The notes under the pieces: generated by a model
What the model was told of the DNA's origin: nothing
Databases searched by the model: none
What the model saw: the letters and a program-made list of their open reading frames with translations, nothing else
Shown: piece after piece, positions 20,322 to 29,307 of the stretch
How positions within the stretch are numbered: the first letter of the stretch is position 1
Layout: each line of letters opens with the position of its first letter
NCBI RefSeq assembly: GCF_019056395.1
Contig: NZ_CP077639.1
Span: 2,048,001-2,112,000 of the forward strand
Length of the DNA: 64,000 bases
DNA from: Terribacillus sp. DMT04
GTDB taxonomy: Bacteria > Bacillota > Bacilli > Bacillales > Amphibacillaceae
Direction: 5' to 3'
Program-made: the position numbers and the translations under genes

Positions 20322-21072
20322 CTGGTGCCTCTTGAATCGGGTTTAGAAACTTGTTTCCTTGCTGAAGAGCGAAGTAGATGGATTGGGCATTCTCTTCATT
20401 TGGCACAAATTCTCCGATTTTTTCATTTGAATCAATCCGCTGGTATTGATTTACTTCAATAGCTTGCAAATGGCCGTAAATACTTTTGCTTTTATCGGCA
20501 TGCTGAAGGATGATTGTTTTTCCTGTATCTCTGTCGTTTCCAGCAAATATAACGATTCCTTCATCAACAGCCACTACGTCTGATTGTTGTTCCGATTCAA
20601 TGAGAATACCTTCTTTTGATTCATCAAACGGCTGCACAACCGTTCCATTTACAGGCATTGCTTGCACCTCTATTGCTTCTGCTCCCTCTCCCCCAGGCTT
20701 TAATGCTACCGGGTCTCCAAATCTATCTTGATACCAGCTATTCACTGTTGCAAAAGGAAACTCCTCCGTTAACGCCGTTAACACGGTTGCTTTCGTTTTT
20801 TCTACAATTGGATGATCAGCCTGCAAATAAAGTGCTGTTCCGAAAAACAAACTCGCGGATACAATCAACCGAAACATAAAACGCGCAGCAAACTTGGATG
20901 TATGTTCCGTACGCGGCGGTTCATATTTTGGAGTGGGACCAAACCCGTGAGACTCCTCCTCTTCAATTGTAAAAGGCGTAACGGTCTCCGCTATTCCTTT
21001 TTGTATCTGCTCTCCTTTAAGCCGTTTACGATCTGCAATGCCTTTTCGCACTGAATGTAAATTCTTTCCCAT
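20308..21072 (-). CDS. spoIVFA: Stage IV sporulation protein SpoIVFA
   Basis: Scaffold and inhibitor that holds SpoIVFB and BofA in the outer forespore membrane; SpoIVB cleaves it to start pro-sigma-K processing. The 254 residues have a charged N-terminus, one membrane helix (about residues 57-80), and a C-terminal M23/LytM-like domain (about 145-235, VVAVDEGIVIFAG and SIYGHLQAIEV). The frame opens at 21114 but GAGGGAGGG precedes the ATG at 21072. A SigE-like promoter lies at 21102-21130. Confidence 0.92.
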   Translation of the reverse strand: MGKNLHSVRKGIADRKRLKGEQIQKGIAETVTPFTIEEEESHGFGPTPKYEPPRTEHTSKFAARFMFRLIVSASLFFGTALYLQADHPIVEKTKATVLTALTEEFPFATVNSWYQDRFGDPVALKPGGEGAEAIEVQAMPVNGTVVQPFDESKEGILIESEQQSDVVAVDEGIVIFAGNDRDTGKTIILQHADKSKSIYGHLQAIEVNQYQRIDSNEKIGEFVPNEENAQSIYFALQQGNKFLNPIQEAPVDAP

Positions 21073-21101
21073 AACGAACCCTCCCTCTAGGTCTTTGTAC
21101 A

Positions 21102-21130
21102 AGTCTATGACCAATAGGGACGAGTTATTA
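21102..21130 (-). promoter_or_regulatory. Possible SigE promoter of spoIVFA-FB
   Basis: Minus strand: CATAGACT (21102-21109; 7 of 8 with CATACAMT) and TAATAACT (21123-21130; 6 of 8 with KMATATTT), 13 bases apart, one shorter than ideal. The spoIVF operon is SigE-dependent in B. subtilis. Confidence 0.5.
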
Positions 21131-21139
21131 AAAGAAGCG

Positions 21140-21167
21140 AAAAAAGCCTCCTGTTAGGGAGACTTTG
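21140..21167 (-). terminator. Terminator of the methyltransferase gene
   Basis: Minus-strand AGTCTCC-CTAACA-GGAGGCT followed by TTTTT, just after the stop at 21170. Confidence 0.75.
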
Positions 21168-21169
21168 TG

Positions 21170-21919
21170 TTACTTACACGTCGCAGCAAGCAGAAAGCGA
21201 TGCTGCTTTACATCTAAAAAGCCTTTCTTCTCGATAAATTGATGCAGTTCCATTAAACAATCTCGGTAACCTTCCATTGTAAAGGAAGGAATTTGCCAAG
21301 GTATTGCTTTCAAATAGAAGACTACCGCTCCTATGTCGTAAAACCGCATGGAAGGAAACGCTTCTTTTTGCTCGAGCAAGAAGAGCTGACTCGCCAGCTC
21401 TTCTGCTGCTGTTTGAAGCTTCCAATCTTGATAAGCTGCGTTCACAGGAGCACCAAGCATTTCATTCAGTGCTTTGCAATCTGTTCCGCCTACCTGCTGG
21501 GTGAGAAAAAGTCCCTCTGGTCTTAAAATACGCTGTACCTCGGCCACAGAATAAGACTCATGTTTGTTTAAAACAAGATCAAATGTTTCAGCAGCAAATG
21601 GCAGTTCATCATCGTTTTCAATCTGAAAGACTTCCACCCCGAGCGGGTCCAGCCTTTCCTTAGCGATTGGCACGTTCGGCCGATAAGCTTCTGTTGCTGC
21701 TGTGTAATGCGGCAGTGGCAGCAGCTTGGACAAAAACTCTCCTCCGCCAGTTCCCATATCCAACAGGCTAGTTGCTTCCAATAGTAATTTTCTCGCTTTA
21801 CTACCATAAGACCATGGTAAAAGTTCAGATTGAATTCGCCCAGTATCTTCTATAAAAGAAAAATCCCAACCAGAAAAAGATTTTTGTGCGTCTTGTAGAA
21901 GCTGATCAACTAATTCCAT
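21170..21919 (-). CDS. Class I SAM-dependent methyltransferase
   Basis: A 249-residue soluble protein with the SAM-binding motif I LLDMGTGGGEFL (about residues 52-63), an acidic residue at the end of strand 2 (ATEAYRPN), motif II ENDDELPFAAETFDLVLNKH and a RILRPEGLFLTQQVGG post-motif segment. The pattern is that of Methyltransf_11/25 proteins; the substrate cannot be told. It lies between minD/TRIC and spoIVFA, where B. subtilis has no gene, with its own terminator. Confidence 0.85.
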   Translation of the reverse strand: MELVDQLLQDAQKSFSGWDFSFIEDTGRIQSELLPWSYGSKARKLLLEATSLLDMGTGGGEFLSKLLPLPHYTAATEAYRPNVPIAKERLDPLGVEVFQIENDDELPFAAETFDLVLNKHESYSVAEVQRILRPEGLFLTQQVGGTDCKALNEMLGAPVNAAYQDWKLQTAAEELASQLFLLEQKEAFPSMRFYDIGAVVFYLKAIPWQIPSFTMEGYRDCLMELHQFIEKKGFLDVKQHRFLLAATCK

Positions 21920-22038
21920 TGTTTCTCCTCCTCTTTTGTATAAGTATTTGTATACAGGCAGAGCAGGAGGACCGCGTATCCGTTGTTATAAAGGGTGCTC
22001 CTTTTGCACGTGTCCTTCCTCCTTTTTCCTTATTATAA

Positions 22039-22066
22039 CAAAAAAGACCAGCAGAATTGCTGATCT
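22039..22066 (-). terminator. Terminator of the TRIC-family gene
   Basis: Minus-strand AAAAGATCAGCA-ATTC-TGCTGGTCTTTTTT directly after the stop at 22068. Confidence 0.85.
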
Positions 22067-22067
22067 T

Positions 22068-22673
22068 TTACTGATAATGCATCTTTGGAACTGGCAGCTG
22101 CCATTTGCGGTGGAATGAATAAATACGTAAGAAGATAATGCCAGCAAACAGGGCATATAACAAGACAGGATGATTAGCCGCTCCGAGTCCGATAATGAGG
22201 CCCGCCAATGCAGCCCAGCTGCCATAAATCTCTGCCTTAAACACATATGGTTTTCGTCCGGCCAGCAAGTCGCGCAGAATTCCGCCGCCGCTTCCTGTCA
22301 AGAAGGCAGCCACCATTATCGCCAGAAGACTATGATCTAAACTGGCAGCGTGCAGCGCCCCTTGGATAGCGAATGCTGCTAAGCCAATTGCATCGGCATA
22401 CAAACCGGCCTTTTTCCATGGATGACTAATCCATTTCGGAAAAATAAGAATGATGGTTATCGATAGGAAAGCTATGTAGAATAAACTCGTTTGCGACCAT
22501 AAGTAAGAAACCGGCAAGCCTATCAGAAGGTTTCGAATAGCTCCGCCGCCGAATGCCGTTACAAATCCTAAAATAAAAACGCCAAAAACATCATATTTTG
22601 CTTCCATCGCCACAAGTGCACCGCTAATAGCAAATGCTGCCGTGCCAATTATGCTAAAAATCTCCCATGTCAT
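22068..22673 (-). CDS. Trimeric intracellular cation (TRIC) channel family protein
   Basis: A 201-residue membrane protein with seven hydrophobic segments in two repeats. Each repeat carries a Gly-rich kinked helix ending in an Arg (TAFGGGAIRNLL and TGSGGGILRDLL), the hallmark of UPF0126/TRIC channels; the ion carried in bacteria is probably K+. The second ATG (22673) fits the AAGGGGA site better than the one at 22682, which abuts it. It is inserted between minD and spoIVFA compared with B. subtilis. Confidence 0.9.
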   Translation of the reverse strand: MTWEIFSIIGTAAFAISGALVAMEAKYDVFGVFILGFVTAFGGGAIRNLLIGLPVSYLWSQTSLFYIAFLSITIILIFPKWISHPWKKAGLYADAIGLAAFAIQGALHAASLDHSLLAIMVAAFLTGSGGGILRDLLAGRKPYVFKAEIYGSWAALAGLIIGLGAANHPVLLYALFAGIIFLRIYSFHRKWQLPVPKMHYQ

Positions 22674-22703
22674 GCTGAACATTCCCCTTGCTGATTTTGG
22701 ACA

Positions 22704-22740
22704 TAAAAAAACTCGTAACTCTCTCTAGAGCTACGAGTTT
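22704..22740 (-). terminator. Terminator of the mreBCD-minCD operon
   Basis: Minus-strand AACTCGTAGCTC-TAGAGA-GAGTTACGAGTT followed by seven T, ten bases after the minD stop. Confidence 0.88.
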
Positions 22741-22749
22741 ATCATAAGT

Positions 22750-23547
22750 TCATTTGCTTTTGGAAAAAAGTTTTTTCAATCGGCTGAACATGCCTTTTTC
22801 ATCTTCAAAACTCATAAGCGGCACGGACTCTCCCAGTATACGGCGGGCAATATTACGATAAGCAATACTCGCCTTCGTATTCGGCTGGAAAGCGACTGGC
22901 TCTCCGTGGTTGGAAGCTTTGATAACTTGCTCATCATCCGCAACGATACCAAGCAAGTCGATTGATAGCACTTGGACGATTTCATCTACTTCCAGCATGT
23001 CTCCATCTTCTACCATGTGATTACGAATTCGGTTAACGATCAATTTAGGCGGTTCAATATCTTCCTGCTCAAGCAAGCCAATAATACGATCAGCATCACG
23101 TACACTCGGTTTTTCCGGTGTGGTGACAACAATCGCTTTATCTGCTCCTGCCACAGCATTTTTATAGCCCTGTTCGATACCGGCAGGACAATCAATAATA
23201 ATATAGTCAAATTCCGGCTTCAGTTCAGCGACAATCTTTTCCATACCTTCTGTTGTCAAATCAGATTTGTCACTTGTCTGGGCAGCAGGCAGTAAGTACA
23301 AATGATCAAAGCGCTTATCTTTAATCAATGCCTGTTTCAGAGCGCATCTGCCGATAATAACATCAATAATGTCATAAATGATACGGTTTTCTAACCCCAT
23401 CACAACATCTAGATTACGAAGACCAATATCTGTATCAATTAAACAGACCTTCTTCTCCATTAGAGCAAGCGCTGTTCCCAGGTTGGCAGAAGTAGTCGTC
23501 TTACCTACTCCCCCTTTACCGGACGTAATAACGATTGCTTCACCCAT
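22750..23547 (-). CDS. minD: Septum site-determining ATPase MinD
   Basis: Membrane-associated ATPase that recruits MinC to block polar division. The 265 residues show the deviant Walker A GKGGVGKTTTS (about residues 10-20), switch motifs DTDIGLRNLD and IIDCPAGIE, and a C-terminal amphipathic membrane helix (MFSRLKKLFSKSK). It overlaps minC by 8 bases and ends the mre-min operon. Confidence 0.98.
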   Translation of the reverse strand: MGEAIVITSGKGGVGKTTTSANLGTALALMEKKVCLIDTDIGLRNLDVVMGLENRIIYDIIDVIIGRCALKQALIKDKRFDHLYLLPAAQTSDKSDLTTEGMEKIVAELKPEFDYIIIDCPAGIEQGYKNAVAGADKAIVVTTPEKPSVRDADRIIGLLEQEDIEPPKLIVNRIRNHMVEDGDMLEVDEIVQVLSIDLLGIVADDEQVIKASNHGEPVAFQPNTKASIAYRNIARRILGESVPLMSFEDEKGMFSRLKKLFSKSK

Positions 23548-24235
23548 TTAACATTCTCCTCTCGAAACTGCTGATGCCCGGACGTTTGCGGACTACTGCC
23601 TGCAAACGGTCGATGATGATTTTTTGCTGTTCGTCATCGATGTGCCCGCATTCCATATAAACACCATCTGTCTCATGATCGGGCGCGCGGCTGATATACT
23701 CCGCGATTCGAAGCTGCGTCGGATTCATATACGAGGCAGCAATAACAGCATCGGCGTTACCGTCTTTCCCCGCATGCGCTATCCCGAGTAAATTACCCAT
23801 AACAAAAATATTACCGGTTGCAGTAACACAGCCGCCAGGATTCACATCCCCAAGCAGCAGTAAATCACCTTTCACTTCCAGCACTTGGCCAGAACGGACA
23901 ACACGGCTGACTGCCTTTACTTCCGCTTCTTCCTTCCACTCTATTGCAGCTTGCTTCGTAATAACATCAGAGTGAACAGACTCAATCCGCAGACGCTGCT
24001 TGCTCGTAATCATTCGACGAAGGAGCTCCTCTTGCTCCTTTTCTAAATAACGGTTGCCTAATTGAATATGTACACCAACAATCTGGTCAGCCGAATCAAT
24101 TCGATTAGCAGCAAGTTTTGCTTCTAATTCCTTCAATAATTCTTCAAAAGAGCAGGCATCATCCATGTGCAAAGACAGCCCTTCCCGGGTACCTTTAATT
24201 GTGATGATCTGTTTGTTTCCAATCAAGATGGTCAC
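23540..24235 (-). CDS. minC: Septum site-determining protein MinC
   Basis: Inhibits FtsZ assembly, carried by MinD. The 231 residues have an N-terminal FtsZ-binding domain (about 1-105) and a C-terminal right-handed beta-helix domain (about 110-215: GDVNPGGCVTATGNIFVMG, GIAHAG) that dimerises and binds MinD. Overlaps minD, 26 bases after mreD. Confidence 0.96.
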   Translation of the reverse strand: MTILIGNKQIITIKGTREGLSLHMDDACSFEELLKELEAKLAANRIDSADQIVGVHIQLGNRYLEKEQEELLRRMITSKQRLRIESVHSDVITKQAAIEWKEEAEVKAVSRVVRSGQVLEVKGDLLLLGDVNPGGCVTATGNIFVMGNLLGIAHAGKDGNADAVIAASYMNPTQLRIAEYISRAPDHETDGVYMECGHIDDEQQKIIIDRLQAVVRKRPGISSFERRMLNG

Positions 24236-24261
24236 CTCCGTTCGTCGTCTGATTTTCTTAT

Positions 24262-24801
24262 TTATAAGCTAGTCGTTCTTCTAAGCTGCGAATCGGACCA
24301 TTTCTGCAGAGGCTTTTGGAAAATCAGATACAAGATTACTAGCATGATAAGGTTGGCACCGAGCGTTGGCAAAAGCCTATGCAGCAAATACGTAACAAAG
24401 TCCATCGGTGCAATTCCGATCACATGATAAATCAAATAACCAATCACATCCGCAAATACAATTGACAAAAGACCAAGCAGTGCAGCCACAAAAATATTAC
24501 CATGCAGCACTCTGCGTAATTCCAGAATTAAATAAATACTGAAACCATATGTGAACATATACACGCCTAAAATATCTGTATAAACGATATCTTTCAGCAG
24601 TCCGAAAATAAGCGCATAAAGCAAACTGTAATACGAGTTATCCAAATCATAAAGCATCGCAATCAGCACCAGGAATAAAAGCGTCCAGTGCGGAATCAGC
24701 CACGTGTCACCGCCAATAAACTGCTTAGGCAGCATGGCGGTAGCTACGCCTTCTAAACTAACAATTAAAAGTAGTATTAACGGCAAATAGAGCTTTTTCA
24801 T
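24262..24801 (-). CDS. mreD: Rod shape-determining protein MreD
   Basis: A 179-residue integral membrane protein with five to six hydrophobic segments and the conserved DILGVYMF and GLLKDIVY motifs. Part of the elongasome with MreB and MreC. Its start overlaps the mreC stop by one base. Confidence 0.93.
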   Translation of the reverse strand: MKKLYLPLILLLIVSLEGVATAMLPKQFIGGDTWLIPHWTLLFLVLIAMLYDLDNSYYSLLYALIFGLLKDIVYTDILGVYMFTYGFSIYLILELRRVLHGNIFVAALLGLLSIVFADVIGYLIYHVIGIAPMDFVTYLLHRLLPTLGANLIMLVILYLIFQKPLQKWSDSQLRRTTSL

Positions 24802-25697
24802 TAAAGTCCCTCATCTCCGGTAGCTGAAGAAGCATCTTCAGAGGCTGCGTCGATGACTAAAACTTTATCAATATCATACAAATCAGCAGTAGGTTTGACG
24901 TGAATTGTTTGAGATAAGCCGTACTCATCCAAGTCTACGGAATCAACTTCACCGATAGTAAGTTCATTCGGAAATACGCCCCCAAGTCCCGATGAGGTAA
25001 CCAAAGACCCTTTCTTTACTTCAAGGTCAGGTTTAACACCAGTAAATAGAAGCATGCCCTCTTTTTCGTCAAATCCTTCAATCAAACCAAAGATAGGATC
25101 CTGCTGCTTGCCGTCCTCATCTTCTCCACCGTCGATTACTGCGGAAATACGGTTGGTTTCATTAAATCCGCTCAGCAATTGAACAGAAGCTGTACCGCGA
25201 CTCACATCTTCTACCTTGCCAACTAAGCCGCTTGCAGTCATAACGGCCATATTTGTCTCCACACCATCGTCCGACCCTTTATCAATGGTCAGCTGATCAA
25301 ACCAGCCTTCTGGACTGCGGACAATCACATCAGCTGGAATTGGGTTATAATCCATTGATGTGTGTTCATTGAAGGCATCATTGGTTTGCTGTAACTCATC
25401 ATACTGCTGCTCCAGTTCTTGATAGCGGGAAAGCAATCCTTTATAGTCATCCACTTTCGCCTTAAGTACTTGGTTTTCTTCATACGTGTTCTTCAAGTCT
25501 TTTATGTTTGTGACCACTGTGGTAGTAAACTGTGCAGGAACAGAAAAGATATTCTGCACAAATCCAACTGTATCACTTACGATTTGTTCTGGTAATGTCT
25601 GGCTGCTCCGATCTCTGGTTGAGAAACCGATCAAACCTACTAGGATGATGATGGCAATCAGAAAAAGGAACATCCGTTTTTTCTTAAAGAAATTCAT
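24801..25697 (-). CDS. mreC: Rod shape-determining protein MreC
   Basis: Bitopic membrane protein linking MreB to the wall-synthesis enzymes. The 298 residues have an N-terminal membrane helix (about 8-25), a coiled coil (about 65-115, NTYEENQVLKAKVDDYKGLL) and the two-lobed beta domain (VIVRSPEGWFDQLTIDKG, VTSSGLGGVFPNELTIG). Acidic Ser-rich C-terminus. Between mreB and mreD. Confidence 0.96.
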   Translation of the reverse strand: MNFFKKKRMFLFLIAIIILVGLIGFSTRDRSSQTLPEQIVSDTVGFVQNIFSVPAQFTTTVVTNIKDLKNTYEENQVLKAKVDDYKGLLSRYQELEQQYDELQQTNDAFNEHTSMDYNPIPADVIVRSPEGWFDQLTIDKGSDDGVETNMAVMTASGLVGKVEDVSRGTASVQLLSGFNETNRISAVIDGGEDEDGKQQDPIFGLIEGFDEKEGMLLFTGVKPDLEVKKGSLVTSSGLGGVFPNELTIGEVDSVDLDEYGLSQTIHVKPTADLYDIDKVLVIDAASEDASSATGDEGL

Positions 25698-25709
25698 AAT
25701 TCACCCAAC

Positions 25710-26750
25710 TCATTTTTTGGTAGCTTTGGAAAATACATGCGGATGCGCACGGAAATGTTCGATAAATTCAAGCGATTTTCCCGTACCAATAGCGACACTG
25801 TCCAGCGGGTTTTCTGCTACAAAAACAGGCATTTTCGTTTCTTCACTAATAACACTGTCCAAGTTGCGCAGCATAGCGCCGCCACCAGAAAGCACAATAC
25901 CGCGGTCCATTATATCCGCTGCCAATTCAGGCGGCGTTTTTTCCAATGTTAGCTTTACAGCATCCACAATCGCACTAACCGTATCCGCCAACGCTCCAGA
26001 AATTTCTTTCGCATTAACACTAATTGTTTTCGGCAATCCTGTGAGAAGGTCGCGACCGCGAATCTCTGTTTCTTCGTCTGCTTCCGGTACACCAGCATGA
26101 CCAAGATCCATCTTCAGCTGTTCTGCGGAACGCTCCCCAATCATAAGGTTGTACGTCTTCCGAATATATTGCGTGATTGCTTCGTCCATGTCGTCACCAG
26201 CAGTACGGATCGACTGGCTCGTTACAATACCGCCCAAACTAATAATTGCAACTTCTGTCGTACCACCGCCGATATCGACAATCATGCTGCCAGTTGGTTC
26301 CCAAACAGGAAGTCCGGCACCAATTGCAGCTGCAAATGGCTCAGCAATTGGGAATGCATCTTTTGCTCCAGCTTGTTTCGTTGCATCAATAACTGCACGT
26401 TCTTCTACCATCGTAATACCAGATGGAACGCACACCATGACGTTTGGTTTTTTCGCAAAAGAAGAACGATTGCGCTGCGCTTGCTTAATATAATATTTCA
26501 TCATCGTTGCTGTTGTATCGTAATCCGCAATGACGCCATCCTTCATTGGACGGATCACACGGATATTTCCAGGAGTTCTGCCAATCATATTACGAGCGTC
26601 GCTTCCGACTGCTTCTACCTGACCTGTTTCTACGTTGGTTGCCACTACAGATGGTTCACGGACAACGACGCCTTTCCCTTTTACAAAAACTAATGTATTT
26701 GCTGTACCTAGGTCAATTCCTAAGTCTTGTGATAAACTGAATTTCGCCAC
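25710..26750 (-). CDS. mreB: Rod shape-determining actin homologue MreB
   Basis: Cytoskeletal actin that guides lateral wall synthesis. The 346 residues carry the phosphate motifs [11 protein letters not shown] and [12 protein letters not shown] and the adenosine motif [13 protein letters not shown], and a hydrophobic loop for membrane contact. First gene of mreBCD-minCD. Confidence 0.98.
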   Translation of the reverse strand: MAKFSLSQDLGIDLGTANTLVFVKGKGVVVREPSVVATNVETGQVEAVGSDARNMIGRTPGNIRVIRPMKDGVIADYDTTATMMKYYIKQAQRNRSSFAKKPNVMVCVPSGITMVEERAVIDATKQAGAKDAFPIAEPFAAAIGAGLPVWEPTGSMIVDIGGGTTEVAIISLGGIVTSQSIRTAGDDMDEAITQYIRKTYNLMIGERSAEQLKMDLGHAGVPEADEETEIRGRDLLTGLPKTISVNAKEISGALADTVSAIVDAVKLTLEKTPPELAADIMDRGIVLSGGGAMLRNLDSVISEETKMPVFVAENPLDSVAIGTGKSLEFIEHFRAHPHVFSKATKK

Positions 26751-26845
26751 AATTAATTCTCCTTTTCCGAGTCCGTTCCTGTTTCAGCATAGCTGCAAAC
26801 AGCCGTGCAAACTTCTTCATATCTTGTCTCATTTTGTCGTACTTT

Positions 26846-26854
26846 ATCATAGCA
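26846..26854 (-). promoter_or_regulatory. Possible extended -10 promoter of mreB operon
   Basis: TGCTATGAT on the minus strand (TATGAT at 26846-26851) about 95 bases before the mreB start. No clear -35 box is visible. Confidence 0.35.
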
Positions 26855-26908
26855 GATTTCCATCAGCCAGACATTGTTTTATCAGGTAAGAAAATATACC
26901 ATCAGAAG

Positions 26909-26945
26909 AAGCGCCAGCTAGTAAGAACTACCATGCTAGGCGCTT
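26909..26945 (-). terminator. Hairpin after radC, possible terminator
   Basis: AAGCGCC...GGCGCTT (7 bp) with an inner TAGT/ACTA pair, about 50 bases past the radC stop. The minus-strand tail is CTTCTTCTG, not a clean T-run, so readthrough into mreB is possible. Confidence 0.4.
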
Positions 26946-26997
26946 ATCTTCAAAGCTAGTTATAATTATACGAGAAAACTAAAAAAATAGATAGTAA

Positions 26998-27684
26998 TTA
27001 CAGATATCCTTTTTCCTTCAGTGAAATAAACTTCCGATCACCGATTACAAGATGGTCCAGAAGCTCTATACCAATCATCTTGCCGCACTCCTGCAGACGT
27101 TTGGTAACGTGGATATCTTCTTGTGATGGGGAAGGATCTCCTGACGGATGATTGTGAGCACAAATGATAGAAGCCGCAGACCGCCGGACAGCTTCGCGGA
27201 ACACTTCACGAGGATGTACGATAGATGCGTTAAGGCTTCCGATGAAGATTGTCTGCCGATGAACGATATGATTTTTCGTATTTAAAAATAAGACGACAAA
27301 ATGTTCCTGCTGAAGATTACGCATTTCCTCCATAACATAATCCGCACCATCCTTTGGGCTGCGGATTGTGTATCTGTCGGCCGGCTTGTAACGATGCAGC
27401 CGCTGTCCAAGTTCAATTGCTGCAATGATAAGTACGCCTTTAGCTGTGCCAATCCCCTTAATGGCGGTCAACTCTTCAATTGTCGCATCACGCAGCAGCT
27501 GTAACCCTTCAAAATGCATTAACAAACGCTGGGCAAGCAATGTGACAGGCTCATCCTTCGTCCCGCTCCCAAGCAGAATTGCGAATAGTTCCGCATTGGA
27601 TAAATGAGCCGGCCCCAGCTCCAGCAACCTCTCTCGCGGCCGATCCTCTTTTGGCACCGACTTTATCTTCATTTCTGTTTGCAA
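26998..27684 (-). CDS. radC: RadC family JAB/MPN-domain protein
   Basis: About 228 residues with an N-terminal helix-hairpin-helix (AIKGIGTAKGVLI) and a C-terminal MPN metalloprotease-like domain with the zinc motif AHNHPSGDPSPSQED. Despite its name the family has no proven repair role. The frame opens at 27741; an AAGGCGG site fits a TTG at 27684 or 27687 (two adjacent TTG codons). RadC-mreB linkage is conserved; maf, expected just upstream, is missing. Confidence 0.93.
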   Translation of the reverse strand: MQTEMKIKSVPKEDRPRERLLELGPAHLSNAELFAILLGSGTKDEPVTLLAQRLLMHFEGLQLLRDATIEELTAIKGIGTAKGVLIIAAIELGQRLHRYKPADRYTIRSPKDGADYVMEEMRNLQQEHFVVLFLNTKNHIVHRQTIFIGSLNASIVHPREVFREAVRRSAASIICAHNHPSGDPSPSQEDIHVTKRLQECGKMIGIELLDHLVIGDRKFISLKEKGYL

Positions 27685-27856
27685 CAAAATACCGCCTTCC
27701 TTTAGACTCGGAATCCTGTGTGGCTGACAGGTTAAGAGCATCGTAACGGAAGGCGGCTATTGTTTCAAATTCATATTTAAGAAATCTATGACTGTTAAGA
27801 CGCACATAATGACTAATTCTGCTCAAGAAAATAAACTTCCGAATAATCTGTTTGGC

Positions 27857-28690
27857 TTAATTGGAGATAGCTTCCGTTGATAGTTTTGCTGCTTCATGCC
27901 ATACTGGCAGCATCATACTAGCCGTGAACGTCCCTTGTTCCATTGCGCTGATTGCTTCGGTTGATGTTGCTTTCACTTCTGCTGCTTCAGCTGGTACTTT
28001 CTCCTGCCATGCTTTCCATAGAGCTGGTTCTTGATTGTCACCTGCTGCCAACAATACAGCAAGCTCGTCCTGCCAGCCATTGCTTGTGGCTTCTACTCCT
28101 GGATCCCACGTTTTCACGTAGCTTTCATAACCTTGTGCTTGCAGTTGTGCTGCTGCAGCATCCGCCTCTTCTTTTGATCCGCCCATGCCTGTTAATAAGA
28201 AGAATTGTCCGTTCTTTTCCCATAGAACAGCAGGAACTCCAGCTTCCACGTAGCGTTGGGCTACTTCTTGTCCAATGTCTTCTTGATTATAGACACCGCC
28301 TTGCACGACATATGCAGTCAAGTCTCCAAATGCACCTGCATTAGCAGAAGCTTCTTGTGTCGCTACTGGCGCTGCAACGCCATTTGTCTCGGATTCGATA
28401 CCTGCCGTATAACGTAACAGCAAGAACCCCAGCACCACTCCAATTAACGCTGCACCAAGCGCAGCTGCTGTCATTTTCTTGGCAATTGGCGACATCGCCA
28501 GCCTACTTTTATCTGACGGCTTCTTATTCAGCTGATCCAATACAGGCACATCTTTTTCGACTGTTGCTGCCGCTTCTTCGTCATAAAGTGTGTAGCTTCC
28601 CTCGCCGACCATCTCTTCTTTTGCCTGCTGCTGTTGGTTTCTCTGCTTTTTGCCGCCCATTTTGACGGAAAATCCTTTTTTCTCTTCCAT
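27857..28690 (-). CDS. SpoIIB-like SPOR-domain membrane protein
   Basis: A 277-residue bitopic protein: Lys/Gln-rich cytoplasmic N-terminus (about 1-70), one membrane helix (about 72-93) and an extracytoplasmic SPOR-like domain (about 120-195, AYVVQGGVYNQEDIGQEVAQRY), then an Ala-rich tail. SPOR domains bind denuded septal peptidoglycan. Position between the prepilin peptidase region and radC matches spoIIB of B. subtilis, which speeds engulfment. Overall sequence is divergent, so I keep the symbol off. Confidence 0.8.
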   Translation of the reverse strand: MEEKKGFSVKMGGKKQRNQQQQAKEEMVGEGSYTLYDEEAAATVEKDVPVLDQLNKKPSDKSRLAMSPIAKKMTAAALGAALIGVVLGFLLLRYTAGIESETNGVAAPVATQEASANAGAFGDLTAYVVQGGVYNQEDIGQEVAQRYVEAGVPAVLWEKNGQFFLLTGMGGSKEEADAAAAQLQAQGYESYVKTWDPGVEATSNGWQDELAVLLAAGDNQEPALWKAWQEKVPAEAAEVKATSTEAISAMEQGTFTASMMLPVWHEAAKLSTEAISN

Positions 28691-28767
28691 TCTGCACCTC
28701 TTTTATGAATGATTTGGACTAACTCTAGCACAGCTAAAACTAGAAGTAAGAGAAATGCTGTCGAGAC

Positions 28768-28808
28768 AAAAAAAGAGTGTTCGACAGGAAGAACCTATCA
28801 AACACCCT
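28768..28808 (-). terminator. Terminator at the end of the pilus operon
   Basis: Minus-strand GGGTGTTTGATAGG-TTCTT-CCTGTCGAACACTC followed by seven T, starting about 10 bases after the pilO stop. Confidence 0.88.
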
Positions 28809-28818
28809 TTTCTACGAA

Positions 28819-29307
28819 TTAAGAAGCAGGATTATAAAATACCCGTAAAGATATCGTTGCAATATAGCTGTTTTCCGAAGCATTTGTCACGTCAATTTGT
28901 TCTATTTCTGCCTTACGCTGCATAGCATCGACTTCTGTTAGGAATTGGTGCAATGCATTGTAATCAGAAGAAGTTATGCTGAGCTGATAGACAAAGGACC
29001 CATCCGATTCGGTAGTTGTATCATTGGAAATCGATGTAATCGTCGTATCATTAGCTTTTGCTAATTCCGTTAATTTTCTCAGCAATTCATCTTCAAGCGG
29101 TGCATCCGGCATTTGACTTTGTTCTTTCGGAGCCACCGACGTTCCCAGAACACGTTCCTGGTTCGCTACAGCAGTTTCCACTGAGGCAGTGTCATTCTTT
29201 ATCGGTATCACATATAAAACAAAACACATTACCGTCAGCAAAATAACCAGCAAGAACGAAAAAACCATAACTTTCCGTCGCTGTGATGCATCTGACCAGT
29301 TTATCAT
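28819..29307 (-). CDS. pilO: Type IV pilus assembly protein PilO-like
   Basis: A 162-residue protein with a short cytoplasmic N-terminus, one membrane helix (about 17-38), a coiled region and a ferredoxin-like extracytoplasmic domain (LSITSSDYNALHQFLTEVD is the typical PilO core). It pairs with PilN. The ATG at 29307 overlaps the pilN stop (ATGA) and has GAGGTG upstream; an ORF extension to 29331 is not needed. Last gene of the operon. Confidence 0.85.
   Translation of the reverse strand: MINWSDASQRRKVMVFSFLLVILLTVMCFVLYVIPIKNDTASVETAVANQERVLGTSVAPKEQSQMPDAPLEDELLRKLTELAKANDTTITSISNDTTTESDGSFVYQLSITSSDYNALHQFLTEVDAMQRKAEIEQIDVTNASENSYIATISLRVFYNPAS

Noticed and set aside
26909-26945. Mobile-element terminal repeat near mreB
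   Set aside because: The 7-bp inverted repeat is short, single and placed after radC; a terminator-like hairpin explains it better.
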